From Inia geoffrensis (taxonomy: Eukaryota > Chordata > Mammalia > Artiodactyla > Iniidae), in NCBI GenBank assembly GCA_036417435.1, contig CM070904.1:64302408-64366407 (forward strand): a stretch of 64,000 nucleotides of DNA, in the 5' to 3' direction. The position numbers were made by a program, and so were the translations under genes. Positions 20,394-33,202 of the stretch are shown here, one piece after another. Numbering within the stretch: position 1 is the stretch's first letter; each line of letters begins with the position of its first letter. Below the pieces are notes generated by a model that worked only from the letters and a program-made list of their open reading frames with translations, had not been told where the DNA came from and did not search any database.

Positions 20394-21734
20394 AATTGCT
20401 TCAGGCCAGGCATCACAATACAAAATGATTAAACAGAGAGTCTGAGGAGATGCTAGAAATAGCCATTATGTATTTTGCTAATGAACCAAAATACATACTG
20501 ATTTTACCACTTAAAGTGACATTTCCTGGATCATTTAGAATACCATTGTGAATTCACAGATTTGTTACTTCACAGTTTCAAATCTTTCAACATTTGAGGT
20601 TTACTACTGATTGTACAATAAAACATAAAGCACAGATTTTTGAGAGATCAATAAATAAAAGAGGTAGGGATAGAGATCTAATAGGTTTGTAATAGGGCAG
20701 AGTAATTTTGCTTTCAGTAATAAGGAACAAAAATCCTGTCTTTCAATACTAATGCTGGTACATTTACTGTCCAGTGCAAAAAATCATACAATTATAGTGC
20801 TTTATAAAAAAGTTTGGCCATATGCATTGGTTCCATAAACATACTGAGAAAGTGTAATTAATCTAGGATTACCACCCAATATCATTGTTCCCTGCATGCT
20901 TCTATTGAGCAATATATCTCCTTTAAAGTCAACTGAAGACTCACATTTACATTTTTTTCTCTTTTAGTTTTTGGATTTAATGTCTCCATCAACCTTGCAT
21001 AGACTCCTGGAAAGCAGATACTGAAAGGAGATATATGGAATTTATAAGAGGAGAAGAATCTAATACATTTTACAGTGCAAAAACAGTTTAGCTTGCATAA
21101 TGCTACAAACTCCAAGTTCTGTTAAGATACTACTTTTGTAAAGTAACGTCACTCTAAAAAGTCATTACTGTGTGTTCCTAAATATTTTTCTTGATTGCAA
21201 CAGTGGGAGCAAGAGAAATGGAAGCATAACCCAGGAAATACTAATCTAGCAATGAAGACACTTTCAATAATGTATAAATAAGAGAACTAAAAAAAAAAAT
21301 CTGGAAAGAAAAAGTTCAGGCCTTGGTGAAATAAACCTTGTATTCAAATGAAATTAATAATGTTTTTTTAAGAAGCAGCTTATTTACAATAACATTATCC
21401 AATGATTATAAAATTATACATGCAATTATACTAATATTAGTTAGACTCAGGTTCATTTCCATGTTTTGTCTCCGGAGTGAAAACACTGTCAAAGTGGGAA
21501 AGGCTGCTTAGAAGGAACAGTGCTAATTTTAATAAAATGCTTAGAATGTTAATTTTTAACTGTAGCCACAGAGCAAGCAAACTCGTGGTAATCTGAATAG
21601 TTACTCCTTTACTAATTAACTCCTAGAGGCATTTTTAAATAAAATACCAAGACTCTTCCTTCTGAGCTGCTTGAAAGATGTTTTATTCTACTGTTGGCAC
21701 TCATGGGGTATCCTTACCCTGAAATCAAAAAATG
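20394..21734. other. Intronic sequence, no element recognised
   Basis: AT-rich unique-looking sequence apart from the second 40-bp repeat copy. No coding or RNA feature seen. Confidence 0.4.
21154..21193 (+). repeat. 40-bp direct repeat, copy 2
   Basis: Matches 18899-18938 with one mismatch (tgtgtgttcc versus tgtctgttcc). Spacing between copies is 2255 bp. Confidence 0.8.
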
Positions 21735-22370
21735 TCTACTGAGCGCCTAATATTGGGTCAGGCACTGGTCTGAGTTCCCAGATGGTAATGAGAAGAACAG
21801 CAGTGAGAAAACAAATCAAGGTCTTGAACTTGTAAAACTTATATCCTACTGGGGGAGACATAATTAATAAACACACATATCCAGTAAAAATAAGTACAGT
21901 GATGAAGAAGAATGCAGAACAAGGTGGTAGATGATGACAGTGGTAAGGAAATGCTTCTACTGCAGAATGACATGTAAGCAAAGACATTTAGGAAATGGGG
22001 AGGTGGGCTATGTAGCTCTGCCAGTGCAAAATCCTTTAGGTGGAAGCATGGCTGCGAGCTCAAGGAACAGCATGGAAGCCAGCGTGGCGGTTGTGGTGTA
22101 GGATGGGCTTGGACAGTAGGTAAAGTTAAAGGGGAAGTAGGGAGCCACACCTTGTAGATTGTGGGGAAAGGATAAAGGGTAGGAGGCTGAAGCTGGCTTC
22201 CCATTGCCTCTGACCTGAAGCTGGTTGGGAACTGTAATTTTACAAGTGAGCCCGTTTGCGTAACAGAAAGTAACCAGAAGGCTTTATTATCTGGGAGTGA
22301 CCTAATAAGGGAAGGATCTGCCAAACATCATCCAAAGTCAGCGGGGAGTTACTCTGGGGAATAAAGTTTA
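21735..22370 (+). mobile_element. LINE-2 fragment
   Basis: Starts with the L2 wording 'tactgagcgcctaatattggg...caggcactggtctgagttccc', then 'atatcctactgggggagacat', and continues through the GA-rich L2 body ('gtagattgtggggaaagg'). No ORF remains. A short MIR-like tail occurs near 22450-22500. Confidence 0.7.
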
Positions 22371-22711
22371 ACGGGACGATGAAAAATAGAAGTTAGCTGC
22401 ATTTTGTTCATAGTCCGAGCTTTGCACTGTTCAGTAGAACTCATACGGGTGTAAAGCTCTTAGAACAGTACCTGACATGGAGCAAAACTCAACAATGTGA
22501 GCTATTACTTTTGCCTCTTGTTGGAGGGTCTCCAGAGGGGCAAGTTAACTCTCAAGTCTATGTAATTTCCTCCAAGCTTTTACCATTCTTGGAACCACAA
22601 GCTACACTGTTTGCTTGTATTTCTGGGCACCAAGTGGAGATCATTCTTCTCTGAGCTGATAGGTTTAGTGAATGCCTCAGAGTTTTAAATTCCTTTCTTT
22701 CTAGTAGATTT

Positions 22712-22724
22712 GGGGGGGGGGGGG
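22712..22724. repeat. G13 homopolymer
   Basis: Thirteen consecutive G; a likely hypervariable or sequencing-error-prone site. Confidence 0.9.
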
Positions 22725-23371
22725 CGCTCTTTGAAGATTAAAAAAATACCATTGGAGACGTGTCCTAGAAGAAAAACTAAACATAGCAACTTTGGCATAC
22801 AAAGGCCTTATCAAAAAGGCAGCATTATTTTTTAAATTGAAGAGCCTATTAGAAAAGCAAAAAAGGACTGTTATACCTCTTAACAGGAGAAAGCTACCCG
22901 GTCACAAATGACTTAAGATATAGCCAAGTGGAGACACAAGAGAGAAACAAGACAAATTTGTACTTGACTTTTCAGTATGTAATGTTTCCTTTTATTTCAT
23001 TTTTTTAGAACCTCTTCCATCTTATTCTGCTCTCTCCAAGCCTCCAAGATGAAATATTATGAACCTCTTCCTATCAATGAGGTGCATCATTAGATATATT
23101 AATTTCTCATAGAACTATTGATGACATAATGGATTACCATTTTCTGGATAATTTTTTTAAGGGGAGTAGTGAAAAACAAACAATTATCACAAGATGAGCT
23201 CTAATGTGGCCTCTATATAGAAGAAATATTTTGGTTGTGTGGATAAGACCTTTCAGATATCCCTCAATTCACACCATATAAGTCATTGCTTGCTGATATC
23301 AATATCACTTTTGGACAATTTATGACCTAAAGAACAGGAGAGGACCATCATGGAATCCTGGAAAAAGACTC

Positions 23372-23703
23372 ACCCCCAATGTGACTATACTTGGAGGTAA
23401 GGCCTACAAGGAGGTAATTAAGGCTAAATGAGGACATAAGGGTGGGGCCCTACTCTAGGGCTAGCATTCTTATAAGAAGAAGAAAAGATATCAGGAGTCT
23501 GCATACACAGAAGAAAGGCCAGGTGAGGACACAGTGAGAAGGCAGCCATCTGCAAGCCAAGAAGAGGGTTCCTACCAGAAACTAATGCTGCTAGCACCTT
23601 GACCTTGGACTTTGTGCCTCCAGACTGTGAGAAAATAATTTTCTGTTATTTAAGCCACTCAGTCTGTAGTACTTTGTTATGGCAGCCAGAACTGACTAAG
23701 ATG
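23372..23703 (+). mobile_element. MLT1-type ERVL-MaLR solo LTR
   Basis: Ordered MaLR landmarks: 'gggtggggccctactc' near 23440, 'aggtgaggacacagtgagaag' near 23520, 'ccttgaccttggacttt' near 23598, 'taagccactcagtctgtag' near 23652, and 'cagccagaactgactaaga' at the end. The first tens of bases of the LTR are missing or diverged. No internal retroviral sequence follows. Confidence 0.82.
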
Positions 23704-24240
23704 CCCTGAGGTGGAGCTTGTCAGGGCAGGCAGCCAGTGTTGCTAAAACAGATTAAGCTGAGAGGAAAGTGGTAAGAGATCCAGGTCAGAGAGATAACAG
23801 AGCAGGGGAGTGGGGTGGGAGTGGAGGGTGGCTGAGGAAACAGGGCTTTGTGGGCATTGCAATGACTTGGGCTAACAATGTGAAGCCATTGGATGGATTG
23901 AGAAAGGGAAGTGGTAGGCTCTGGCTGCTGGAAAGACATGGACACATGAAACATTTTTTGTTTGTTTGTCAAGTAACTTGGTTTACATAGAATAATTGTA
24001 TACTAGAGCACAGAGTGTGAACTGGGAAGTGATGGACAAGGCTTGAGCCATAGAAGGTCATGGCCTGATGGCCTTCTATGTTCTTGAAATTCACCTTTTG
24101 GTCTTGGGGATGCAGTGATTGTTTTAAGTATGATAGTATCTTCAGAGGAAGTATTTTAGTGTACAGACTGAGGACATGGCTCTTTTACGTCCTAGTGATG
24201 TGTTAGAGAAGTAATTTCAAAAGGTAGAGGAGCTATTTGA
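23704..24240 (+). mobile_element. Possible LINE-2 body fragment
   Basis: Purine-rich wording such as 'agagataacagagcaggggag' and 'gaagccattggatggattgag' fits the L2 body, and the MaLR LTR may have inserted beside it. Weak call. Confidence 0.35.
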
Positions 24241-24904
24241 AGAGACAGAAGGCACATTCAGAAAGACTATTAATAACTCATACAATATCATATCAACAAG
24301 AATAAATGGAATAGGTAATTCCAATGAGCCCATATAGTCTGTTTGGCCTTGTGGATTGGGTCAAACTTGACTGCCTGTGGGAGGCAAGTCTTCTAATATT
24401 CGCCTATTCTCTTACTTTACCAGTCACCTGCTTAAACCTAAAGGAGTCTAGTGAGAGCACAAGAGGAGGAACCATGTGAGCTAACAAAAACACTTTATAC
24501 AAAAAACATTATTAAGAAAAGAACTGAGCTGCGCCTCTGACAATGCATTAGGTCTAAAGAAACAAGCTTAAGGTAATAGTCACCAACATACATAGATTTA
24601 ACATAACAATCACCAACATGATTAAGTTGAACAACTGTGATAGTTTAGGTACCTGATGGAGTGACATGGGACTAGAAGTACCCTTTCCAAATTTCCAGGA
24701 GAGATTATATATATGCCTTTTATTTGCAAAATGAAGAACTAGCCTAATTTACACAAGCCTAGTTGTCACGCTCATACCCTGTGCGGTAGTATTAGCACTG
24801 AAATGTCAACAGCATGAATTATTTATTTTTAATTACGTCTTATTTAAAACAATTTTAAACATTCAGAAAGTGTTGAGGCAATGCCAGTGAGTAGTAAATT
24901 CCTC

Positions 24905-25150
24905 GGATATGTAGCTCCGTGTAGTCCCTAGAATTGGACAGACATGGCTCTGCTTTTATTTGCTGAGTGACCTTGGGCAGGTTACTTAATCTCTCCAAGA
25001 CTTAGATTCCTCATCTGAAAAGTGAGGAAAGGAAGAGAGGGTACCCCACTTCACAGTATTGTTGGGAAGGTGAAATTAGGCAAGGCATTGGAAGTACTTA
25101 GCATGGAGTCTGGTATGTAGAAAGTAAGCAATAAACAAGTTTTATTGTTA
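24905..25150 (+). mobile_element. MIR SINE
   Basis: MIR core is clear: 'tgctgagtgaccttgggcagg', 'ttacttaatctctccaagact', 'cctcatctgaaaagtgagg' and a tail 'agtaagcaataaacaagtttt'. Ancient tRNA-derived, mammal-wide element. Confidence 0.85.
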
Positions 25151-25635
25151 TTAAATGGAGTAGGAAAACCACTTTCTCAACCACTGAAATGATGGTTCAA
25201 TTTCCTTCAAAGGTTTGATGATGAAATTGAGTCATTCAGCTCTTAAGGAACTTCAGAGATAAATCCATCAGCTTAATCCCCTTGTTTTCAGAGGAGAAAG
25301 TACATCAAACAGCAATTTGAGCAGAATGAGAGCTTAGTAGATGGAAGATTCTTTTATCTTCTAGTGTCTTAAAATATGTCTCCTTAACTTTGTAGTGACG
25401 AGGCCCTTAGTTTGATTCCCACATTTTTCCTGTCCCTGTGGACTGTCCTATTGCCTGTAAAAAGTATACTATATACCAGGTAACTTTTGTGATAACAGAA
25501 CTCTGTCTCTTTTGGCAAGCTCCATAGTGCGGAGAATTTGGTATATAGTAGAAATGTGTGAAGCAATCTTTATTTCTGGATTTGCTTGAGAAGTACCACG
25601 ATCAGTATTTGAAAGCACGTTTTACAAAGAAAGGT

Positions 25636-25770
25636 AATAATAGTAGCTAACGTCTATCGGGTGCCAGCCACTGTTCTAATGGCTTTATGTGCCTTAATAC
25701 ATTTGCACCTTCACAAAAGCTTGATGATGGTACCATTATCATTCCTATTTGCAGATGAAAAGTAAGCCAT
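25636..25770 (+). mobile_element. Mammal-wide MIR/L2-associated repeat fragment
   Basis: Contains 'gggtgccagccactgttcta', 'gctttatgtgccttaatacat' and 'cattcctatttgcagatgaaa', the familiar order of this old repeat. Subfamily not resolved. Confidence 0.6.
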
Positions 25771-26219
25771 GCACAGTCTCTCCTTGCCCTTGATTTTGGA
25801 GCATTTCTTTCCCTTTCCATGACTGGGTAGAATACTTGGTTCCAATTCCTTCTTTACGCCAAGACCCTGAGTTCCATGATTTTTAAATCAGGTAAGTTCT
25901 AAGAGGTTTTTATCTTTTATAAACAATGGCCTGAGAACTAAAATTCTTTCCACTTCTTTCTCTCAGTCTTGCACGGTCCTCCGGGCTTAGGCAGAATTCC
26001 CTTCTGCTACTTAGGAGGCAGGAAGGCATCATCTATCTGTCCAGGCTTGCCCAGCCCCACATTCCATTTGAATACATCCAGTCATACACTGCCCCCATGA
26101 CCACTTTCCATCTCTCCTTCTTTTTATCAGCTCTGGGCTTTCTGAGAATAAAGGTGCTCCACTCTGCTCCCTCAGTCCCTGTATACTATCTTTACTACTA
26201 CTATTAACAACTACATAAT

Positions 26220-26340
26220 TAAATCATGGCTACTATTTTCTGAATGTCTTCTATGTGCCACATGATTCTCATGAGAAAACTTTATCTCAAAGAAGTTTCT
26301 CAAGTAAGTAGTAGAACCAGGCTTTGAACTCAGACCTTTC
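26220..26340 (+). mobile_element. Mammal-wide MIR/L2-associated repeat fragment
   Basis: 'tgaatgtcttctatgtgccac' and 'gtagtagaaccaggctttgaa' match the same old repeat type; short and diverged. Confidence 0.45.
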
Positions 26341-28555
26341 CAGTTTTCACTCTTTCTCTTACGTCAGTGTTTCCCAAACAGTGAGATGTTAATTGATGCT
26401 ACTGGAAAGGGCTTTCTGTTAATGATCCAGTTTGGGAAATGTTCTCCTCTAGAAGATGCTCAATGCACATCATTGTATTAGAGGTTTTGAGAAATTCTGT
26501 AAAAACAAGTATATATTTACTTTGTTTAATGCAGCACTTCCCAAATCAACTTGACTCTGAAATACTATTTTAGAGAAATTTGCAATAACATCCAGCTCCT
26601 TGGAATGCCACTGGAAAACAGTGAATTCGGTCAGCTCCCTCCCTGCTTTAAAGACATCCTTCTGAGAGGGAGGAAAATAAATATCATAGGTCACCTAGAT
26701 GCTTAAGTGACAGGGAACAAGGGGCTGAAGCAGGAGGGGAAAGAGAACGGCAAAGGCCAGTGTTACCTATGCAATACATTTTGCTTGGTGTTGGTCCTGA
26801 TCTAAGCTCTCAGAAATCCAACTAAAATAGCATTGGCATATTTGATCACATATTTTGCAGCAATGGTCTTCCCATAAGCTAGAAGGTTACCACTAAATGA
26901 AACATGATAGAGCACTTCACAGACTAGGTCCAGTTCATACTATTTGACAGAGATCAGGTTTTAAAGCACAGAAGCCCTCATTCAATATCCATTACTATTC
27001 TGCATCAGATATTGCATGAGAAAACTCTGGCATCTGCAAGGAAATATTTTCACTCTGTTTTCTCAGGAAGTCTTTCCTCTTCGTTTTCAAAATGTGAACA
27101 TATGTGAACTTACAATTATTTGTTGACTCTCACTCCTTTCCACTGACACTTCCTCTGTTAACATTAATGTTCAGGTGTTAGGTTCTCATCATACTTGTAA
27201 ACTTGATTTTTGAAAAAAGCAAGTTTAGCTGTCTTTCTAAAACTTGATAAACCACTAAGAAATTATTTGGGAATTGAAATAAGGAAGAAAAACTCTTACA
27301 CCTTGTCTGACTCATAAATTAGACTGTCTCTGTAGGTGTACTATTATGATTACCCACTTCCTAGCCCTGGTTCCCATTTAATTTTTGACATTTTTGAATT
27401 GAATTCGTGTATTGGGACATATAAGGGTTAGAACAAGCTGAGGCTGATTTACAGGTAAACCAAGCCTACGTCTGTAATCAGGAACTTTTGGGGCATGTTT
27501 ATGACAATTTTTTAATGCTTTGTGGTCTTTACACCAAGTAAATGTTTGTTATTTGGTTCAAAATTTTTTTCATAAGACATACTCATGTTACCAAGGCTCT
27601 GATATACCTCAAGCAAATCCATCCCACCCAACTGCCATTTACCCAGTAAAACTGCATTGACACTGAACCAACTGGACTGACTCAACATCAGAGCAAATCT
27701 GCACATCACCCTGGTATGTACACACTACTGTCAAGGTCAAACACATGTAGAATCCTGAGACCAGGCACCGCCACACGGATGTTATTGCGGACGAAGGCTG
27801 TGCACGGCCATATGCCTGGTGTGCTGTGTGCATGGTGTATTCTTGGTTGTTGGCTTGCTCTCACTGTGTTTGCACAGAACTTGAAGGGGTTAAAATTAGG
27901 CTCTGTAGGCCTATCTGGGACAAAAGTGATAGAAGCAGAGAAAGGTGAAATTGAAGATACTTCTCTAGGTAACTTAACCCTCCTCTCTTTTCACAAAATT
28001 TCCTATCCTGTTTGACCATTATAACTTGGGATTTTCATTTTTATTTTTTAAATGCCTAGGCTATTTTTACAAAATAGCAGAAGGTGCAGAAAGGATGTCC
28101 TGTCCTGGAAACTAGTGAAAGCAGGGCTTTTTCTCCCATTGGCAGCGTTAGTGGGGAACTCCTGGGCTTTGACACCAGGCTTTGGGGCATGTGGCTACTA
28201 CAGATGTTCTCTATTCCCGAAGGCTGCCAGAGGCATGGACCTGCAGCAGACGCCTTATGGAGGGATTGCTTTGCCGTGGTTCATCTTGCCCTGCATATAG
28301 TTTTCCAGAAACAGTTGCACAGCTACAGAGAGAGATGTTCTATTTAAAATTCACCCAGACCACACTTCTTGTTGCTTTTGTATTCTACCCATACCAGGAT
28401 TCACGGCCAAGCCTAGTGCCTTTTCAAGGTAGCAGAGTAGTGACTGCCATGGTACAGCTACGCACTGAGACCATAGAGAAAGATGTGGGGTGGGATGATC
28501 TGATTGATGCACACAGCAACATGTTAATCTGAGGGGCAAGATGTGCCTTCTGTAT
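26341..28555. other. Intronic sequence, no element firmly recognised
   Basis: Includes a somewhat GC-richer patch at 27700-28520 with overlapping open frames of up to 116 codons in several phases. They have no recognisable domain, no splice context and no start context of note. I do not call a gene. Confidence 0.4.
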
Positions 28556-28559
28556 CCAT

Positions 28560-28795
28560 GAGAGAATGTATAGTGTAATGGTTAAGCATAAAGCCTCTGC
28601 ATCAGAATGTCAGGGGCTAATTCCTGGATCTGCCACTTGGCAGTGTTTGATATTAGAATAAGTTACTTAAATGCTCTGAGACTCAGTTTTTTCCTATCTG
28701 TAATATCAGGATGATGATGTTACCCATTTCATGGAATTATTGTGAGGATGAAATGAGCCAACATCTGCAAAAGTTTAAAACTTTGCCTTGTATAT
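28560..28795 (+). mobile_element. MIR SINE, nearly full length
   Basis: Ordered MIR landmarks: 'gtatagtgtaatggttaagca', 'ggatctgccacttggcagtgt', 'agttacttaaatgctctgaga', 'atgatgatgttacccatttca' and 'attgtgaggatgaaatgagcc'. Confidence 0.9.
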
Positions 28796-29900
28796 CGAAA
28801 GAAGTGTCTCTTATCACAGAGATGATCAAAGCATAATTTTGAGTTCTGTAGCCAATAAGATGGACCAATCATATTTTTAAGTTGGGGAAGAGGGGGCAAA
28901 ATGTGCTTGTAATATACCCATTTCCCTTGTGAACATCTAACTGCCTATGCACACTCCGTATTTCCAGTCCTGTTGGCCTCTAACTTTATAATTCCCTCCC
29001 CAGACCTTGCCTCTGATGTGCCCTTAGCCCTAAACTTCTCCTGTCTTATCTTTAATGAAAATTTACCAGTCCATATATTTAACCAAAGGTCTACCGTAAG
29101 CACTTGCTGACAGAGATACCTGGGGCTTAATTTTCAGATAAATCTCAGCTCTGGTATTTGAAATTTTTTGCAGATAAACCCTCTGCTCTTTGGTTTTACC
29201 CATGACTAGAAATATGCTGGACATGTGCATTGGGAGGAGGCTGAGGTCTGTGAAGCCAACCAACCACATGCTCCTGCCTTGTACCTCCAATGGGTTTTAT
29301 TATTTTTTTTAATTAATGAAAATATGTAATATTAATAGTTATTATTTACTGGTGCTGATGGCTGACTTTTTTCCCTAGTTTCCTCACTTTATGGAAGAGT
29401 TAGAAAAGAACATTTCTAAAACCAGAGGACAAAAGGGGTTAATGTTACTTTAAAATTATATTCTCTCTATATATAAATATATATGAAAATACCAAGTTTT
29501 TTCTCTGGATGCAAAGATGTTCATTCTTTTAAAAATGTCTAAAAAAAAAAGGAAAAAGAGTCCCCTTGCCTCCCCTCAAGTCAACTTTTGTGCTCCAGAA
29601 GATCTTCTATTCCATAAGTCTGATCGTAAAAAACTTCAAGTATTAAAGTAATTTGTACATGTAGAGAGGAAAATGACTTTTTCAAAATATACAGCAGCAG
29701 CTGCCAAATTGATGTATTATATATTGTGGTTCTGTTTCTTGAAAGAATTTCTTTCGTTATTTTTACATCTAACAAAGGAAAAAATTAAAAAGAGGGCAAG
29801 AAACGATTCCAGTGGGATGATTTTAACATGCAAAATGCCTCTGGGGTTTCTTGTTTTCTTGCTTTCTTCCTCCTTACCTGCCCCCCCGCCCTCCGCCACC

Positions 29901-29901
<1 letters not shown>
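28796..29901. other. Intronic sequence, no element recognised
   Basis: Contains an A10 run near 29540 and a TATA-rich stretch near 29467-29490. Nothing else is supported. Confidence 0.4.

Positions 29902-29951
<50 letters not shown>
29902..29951. repeat. (AC)25 microsatellite
   Basis: Fifty uninterrupted bases of AC, preceded by a C-rich stretch. A good candidate for a polymorphic locus. Confidence 0.98.
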
Positions 29952-29953
<2 letters not shown>

Positions 29954-32900
29954 TCTGTAAAACTTGAAAATAGAAAGCAAAAACCCTCAACTTGTAAATC
30001 ATGTGATTAAAGTTGATTACTTACAAATGTGAACTTAGGATCACTGTATAGACTGTTAAATTTGACTTCTTACTACCTATTGTTAAATAAACTGAGACAG
30101 GAAAAAAAAAAAGCCGGGGTTAATTCCATCAGCTGAAGGTTAAGCCTTTAGCTTCTCTAAATGGGAACCTCCATCTGAATGTCGATGACTCTTTCGTTTT
30201 GCCTGATGACTTTGAAGCTGATTAGTGATTCTGTATGTCAACATGTTACCTCTCTCAGTTAATCTAAACCCACTTGATGGGACCTTCCTGGAGATAAAGT
30301 CCTATATCAGAGAAGTTTCTCTAAAGATGAGAATTTCAGGCACTATGGTGAGCCAATGGTAGAGATGTTTTGATGGCAATGGAGACTTTCATCACCCCTC
30401 AAATGGTAAAGAAGAACTGAAAAAAATATTAGATAGAACACACTGGTGAGATTTCAGTAGACATTATAAAACCACTAGCAAGGCTGATCTATCATGTATT
30501 ACATTTGAGAAGAAAGAGATTCAGACTTTTAAGATGAAAAGACTATTTCTTAGATTCCTTTCCTTTACTGTCATTGTAAATTTCTAGGGACAAAGAAAAC
30601 AGACAATATTATTACAATTAATGCTAACAAGAACAGGAAATGAATCAACATTGAGTCATCTAGTAACATCACTGGAAAGCACAGTAAGAAGGCCCTATTC
30701 CAAAATTTTGATTGACAAAAAGAGATTGGATTGATGCCATTAGTGTTCTTTAAAATGCTGCTCCTTCTAAGAACTGCACCTGAGAAACAATCATGTATTT
30801 CAAAGTGTCTTCGTGTGGACTTTATGGAAAGCTTCCCAGAGAGGTGACAACAAGTTGCATCTTAATTAAGAATGCGTTAAGTATTTCCAAGCTCATCTCA
30901 GAAGCCATGGTGATAGGGAATGCTTGACAAAATATAGTGAATGGTATTTGAGAGCCCAGTTGGAGGGAGAAAAATTGAACAATGGCACATGCTGCTCCAA
31001 AGCCACATTCTCTCTAACAAGGCATTGAGATTGGGGTGTAAGCATTGTAGGTGTTTCTGCTGGATTTCTTCAGTTTCCCTTCCAGGCTCACTCTGCATCC
31101 TTCTTTTCCTGCTCAGAATGAAGAGAAGATGCTGAAAGGACTCCGTTATCCTCTGAATTCCAGTTGGGTTTTAGCCAGTGGGGATTTCCGGTAGGAAATC
31201 GAAGGAAGGGAGGAAAGTGATGGAGTATTTATTCCTTACACTCTAGTCCTACTGGGTTGCAGAGGGTTGGATGCATCCATCACTAAATTTCAGTTTCTGG
31301 CAGCCCTCATATAGCCTCAGGGTTCCAGTAATTATCACTCCCTCTGCTTGCCTCTTCGAATGGCTCTTCACTGTTACTCAGCCTGGAACTGCACCATTCT
31401 TTATTGCCCTTTTATATGTTATTCTTTTATTAACTCTCTTCAAATTACTCGATTTGAGCATTCAAAAAATATTTGAATATTGATTCATACAAGATAAAAA
31501 TACTACAAAACAAGGGAAGTAAGTGGAAACTTGGTAAGCAGACATTCCACATTTAAGGAATAAAGATGTAGCAAAATACTGGGACACTGAGAATAAATCA
31601 TATATGTTAAACAAGACAAAGAGAACCCCCAAAATTAAGCCAGATAATAGTAATAAGGCAGCACATTTATCCCCATATAGATTGGCAGAATTCGTAACCA
31701 TGACAAAATGTGGGTGTCAGGTATTTGGATATGATAAATGACTTTTTGAGATAAAATTCCTTTAGAATTTCAAGGAGGCTGAAATGTAATAGGTTTAGCT
31801 CTGAGCAGTGGTCAGAAGAGTGGTAATTATTAAGTGGTAATAGCATGATCAAATTCAACATTTTAATAAAAGTGAGGGGAACCAAAAATATCCAATGGAA
31901 GCAGGGTGCCTAATGATAGAAAAGAAAACAAAGAAACAGCCAAACTGACAAAATACTTAAAACATTTTTATAAAACTACTCATTAATATCCCAGGGGAAA
32001 CCTTTAAGTCATTTAAGAGCACCACAATGTATTTCGCAGAAAGTAACTTGACCACAAGTCCTGCATGATTAAGTGATAAAACTACACACTTGAATGAAAA
32101 AAAAAAAAATTAAGACTCTTTTCCGAAGTGAAGAAATTGTGAAAAAGAATCAGGGAACCTAGTAAGAGTCAAATGTCAAGTGTAAAAAATTAAGCAAAAA
32201 CTAATTTGAGGGACACTTGAAAATAATTTCTAAGGGATTAATTAAGTTAACTAAGTTATTGGATGATTAAAAAAAACAAAGGCAATGAACTGGGGAACAA
32301 ATTTGATCCCTGAAGTTCTACTACTCACTGTAGAAAAGGAAACTCAGCTAAGAATTCTATTAGACATGGAGTAGTTCTAGAACCTCATTATATAAGTAGA
32401 ATGCGTTAAATGTGCTGTACAAAAACAATATAAATAAATCACCTCCCATGATCAGTATTTAAAGTACTCAAGGTGTGGTGCTGGTGCCCAAAGTATGTAA
32501 TTTATTATTTTGATGATCAATATGCTGGTCAGTGTGATTCCCATGATAAGCATTTTAAGAAGGATCAACAAATTAGAGCTCTTCCATACCAGGCAAGGTG
32601 TTGGCAATGGTAATAAATTGTAGAATACTGTAACCCCGTTGAGAATAATGTGTTGGTGGAACGGTAACATTTTTCTGTAAGGCAAAATCTGGTCTATTTG
32701 ATCTATTGCAGATTTTTGAGTTTAAATAAAAACCAAGCAGAAGCAAAATGAAAAGATAAATAAAACGAAGGAAAAGGAGAGAAACTGTTAGCTGGCTACT
32801 CTGAACCTAGCATTGTGGTAAGAACTTTAACACACCCATTAAATGCTGACAGCGCTCCAGAGGTGGGAATTACTGTCTCGATCTTATAGAGGGAAACAGA

Positions 32901-33170
32901 CTCAAAGGGTCCCATAACTATATCACTAAACTGGCTGAGGTTGAGTCACCATGAAGAAGGAGAATCCAGACCCTTGCCCAGGTTTGGCTGGTTCTAAGTA
33001 CCCTGTTAATTTAAGTAATTCATTTAGGCTTTAAAAAGCATTTTAACAGATATTTGCCAGAGATTTTAGAAGATTTTAAAAATTGAATGACAGTCTCATT
33101 TGGACAGTGTTTTGCAAAGATAAGGAGCTGATTCAAAAATAAGAAAGAAAAAAGGAGAGAAATAATCAGG
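29952..33170. other. Intronic sequence with weak old-repeat traces
   Basis: Mostly unassigned. A segment at 30825-30960 ('agcttcccagagaggtgacaa') resembles the LINE-2 body, and 32790-32960 resembles the MIR/L2-associated repeat ('gaattactgtctcgatcttat'). No genes. Confidence 0.4.
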
Positions 33171-33202
33171 CATTTCTATGCCTAGGACTTGTTAACAGTG
33201 TT

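Noticed and set aside
27716..28532. Overlapping open frames of 82-116 codons
   Set aside because: No domain, no splice or promoter context, and several frames are open at once, which is expected by chance in a GC-raised stretch.
29673..30010. Frames encoding (TH)n and (CV)n peptides
   Set aside because: Products of reading the AC microsatellite in different frames.
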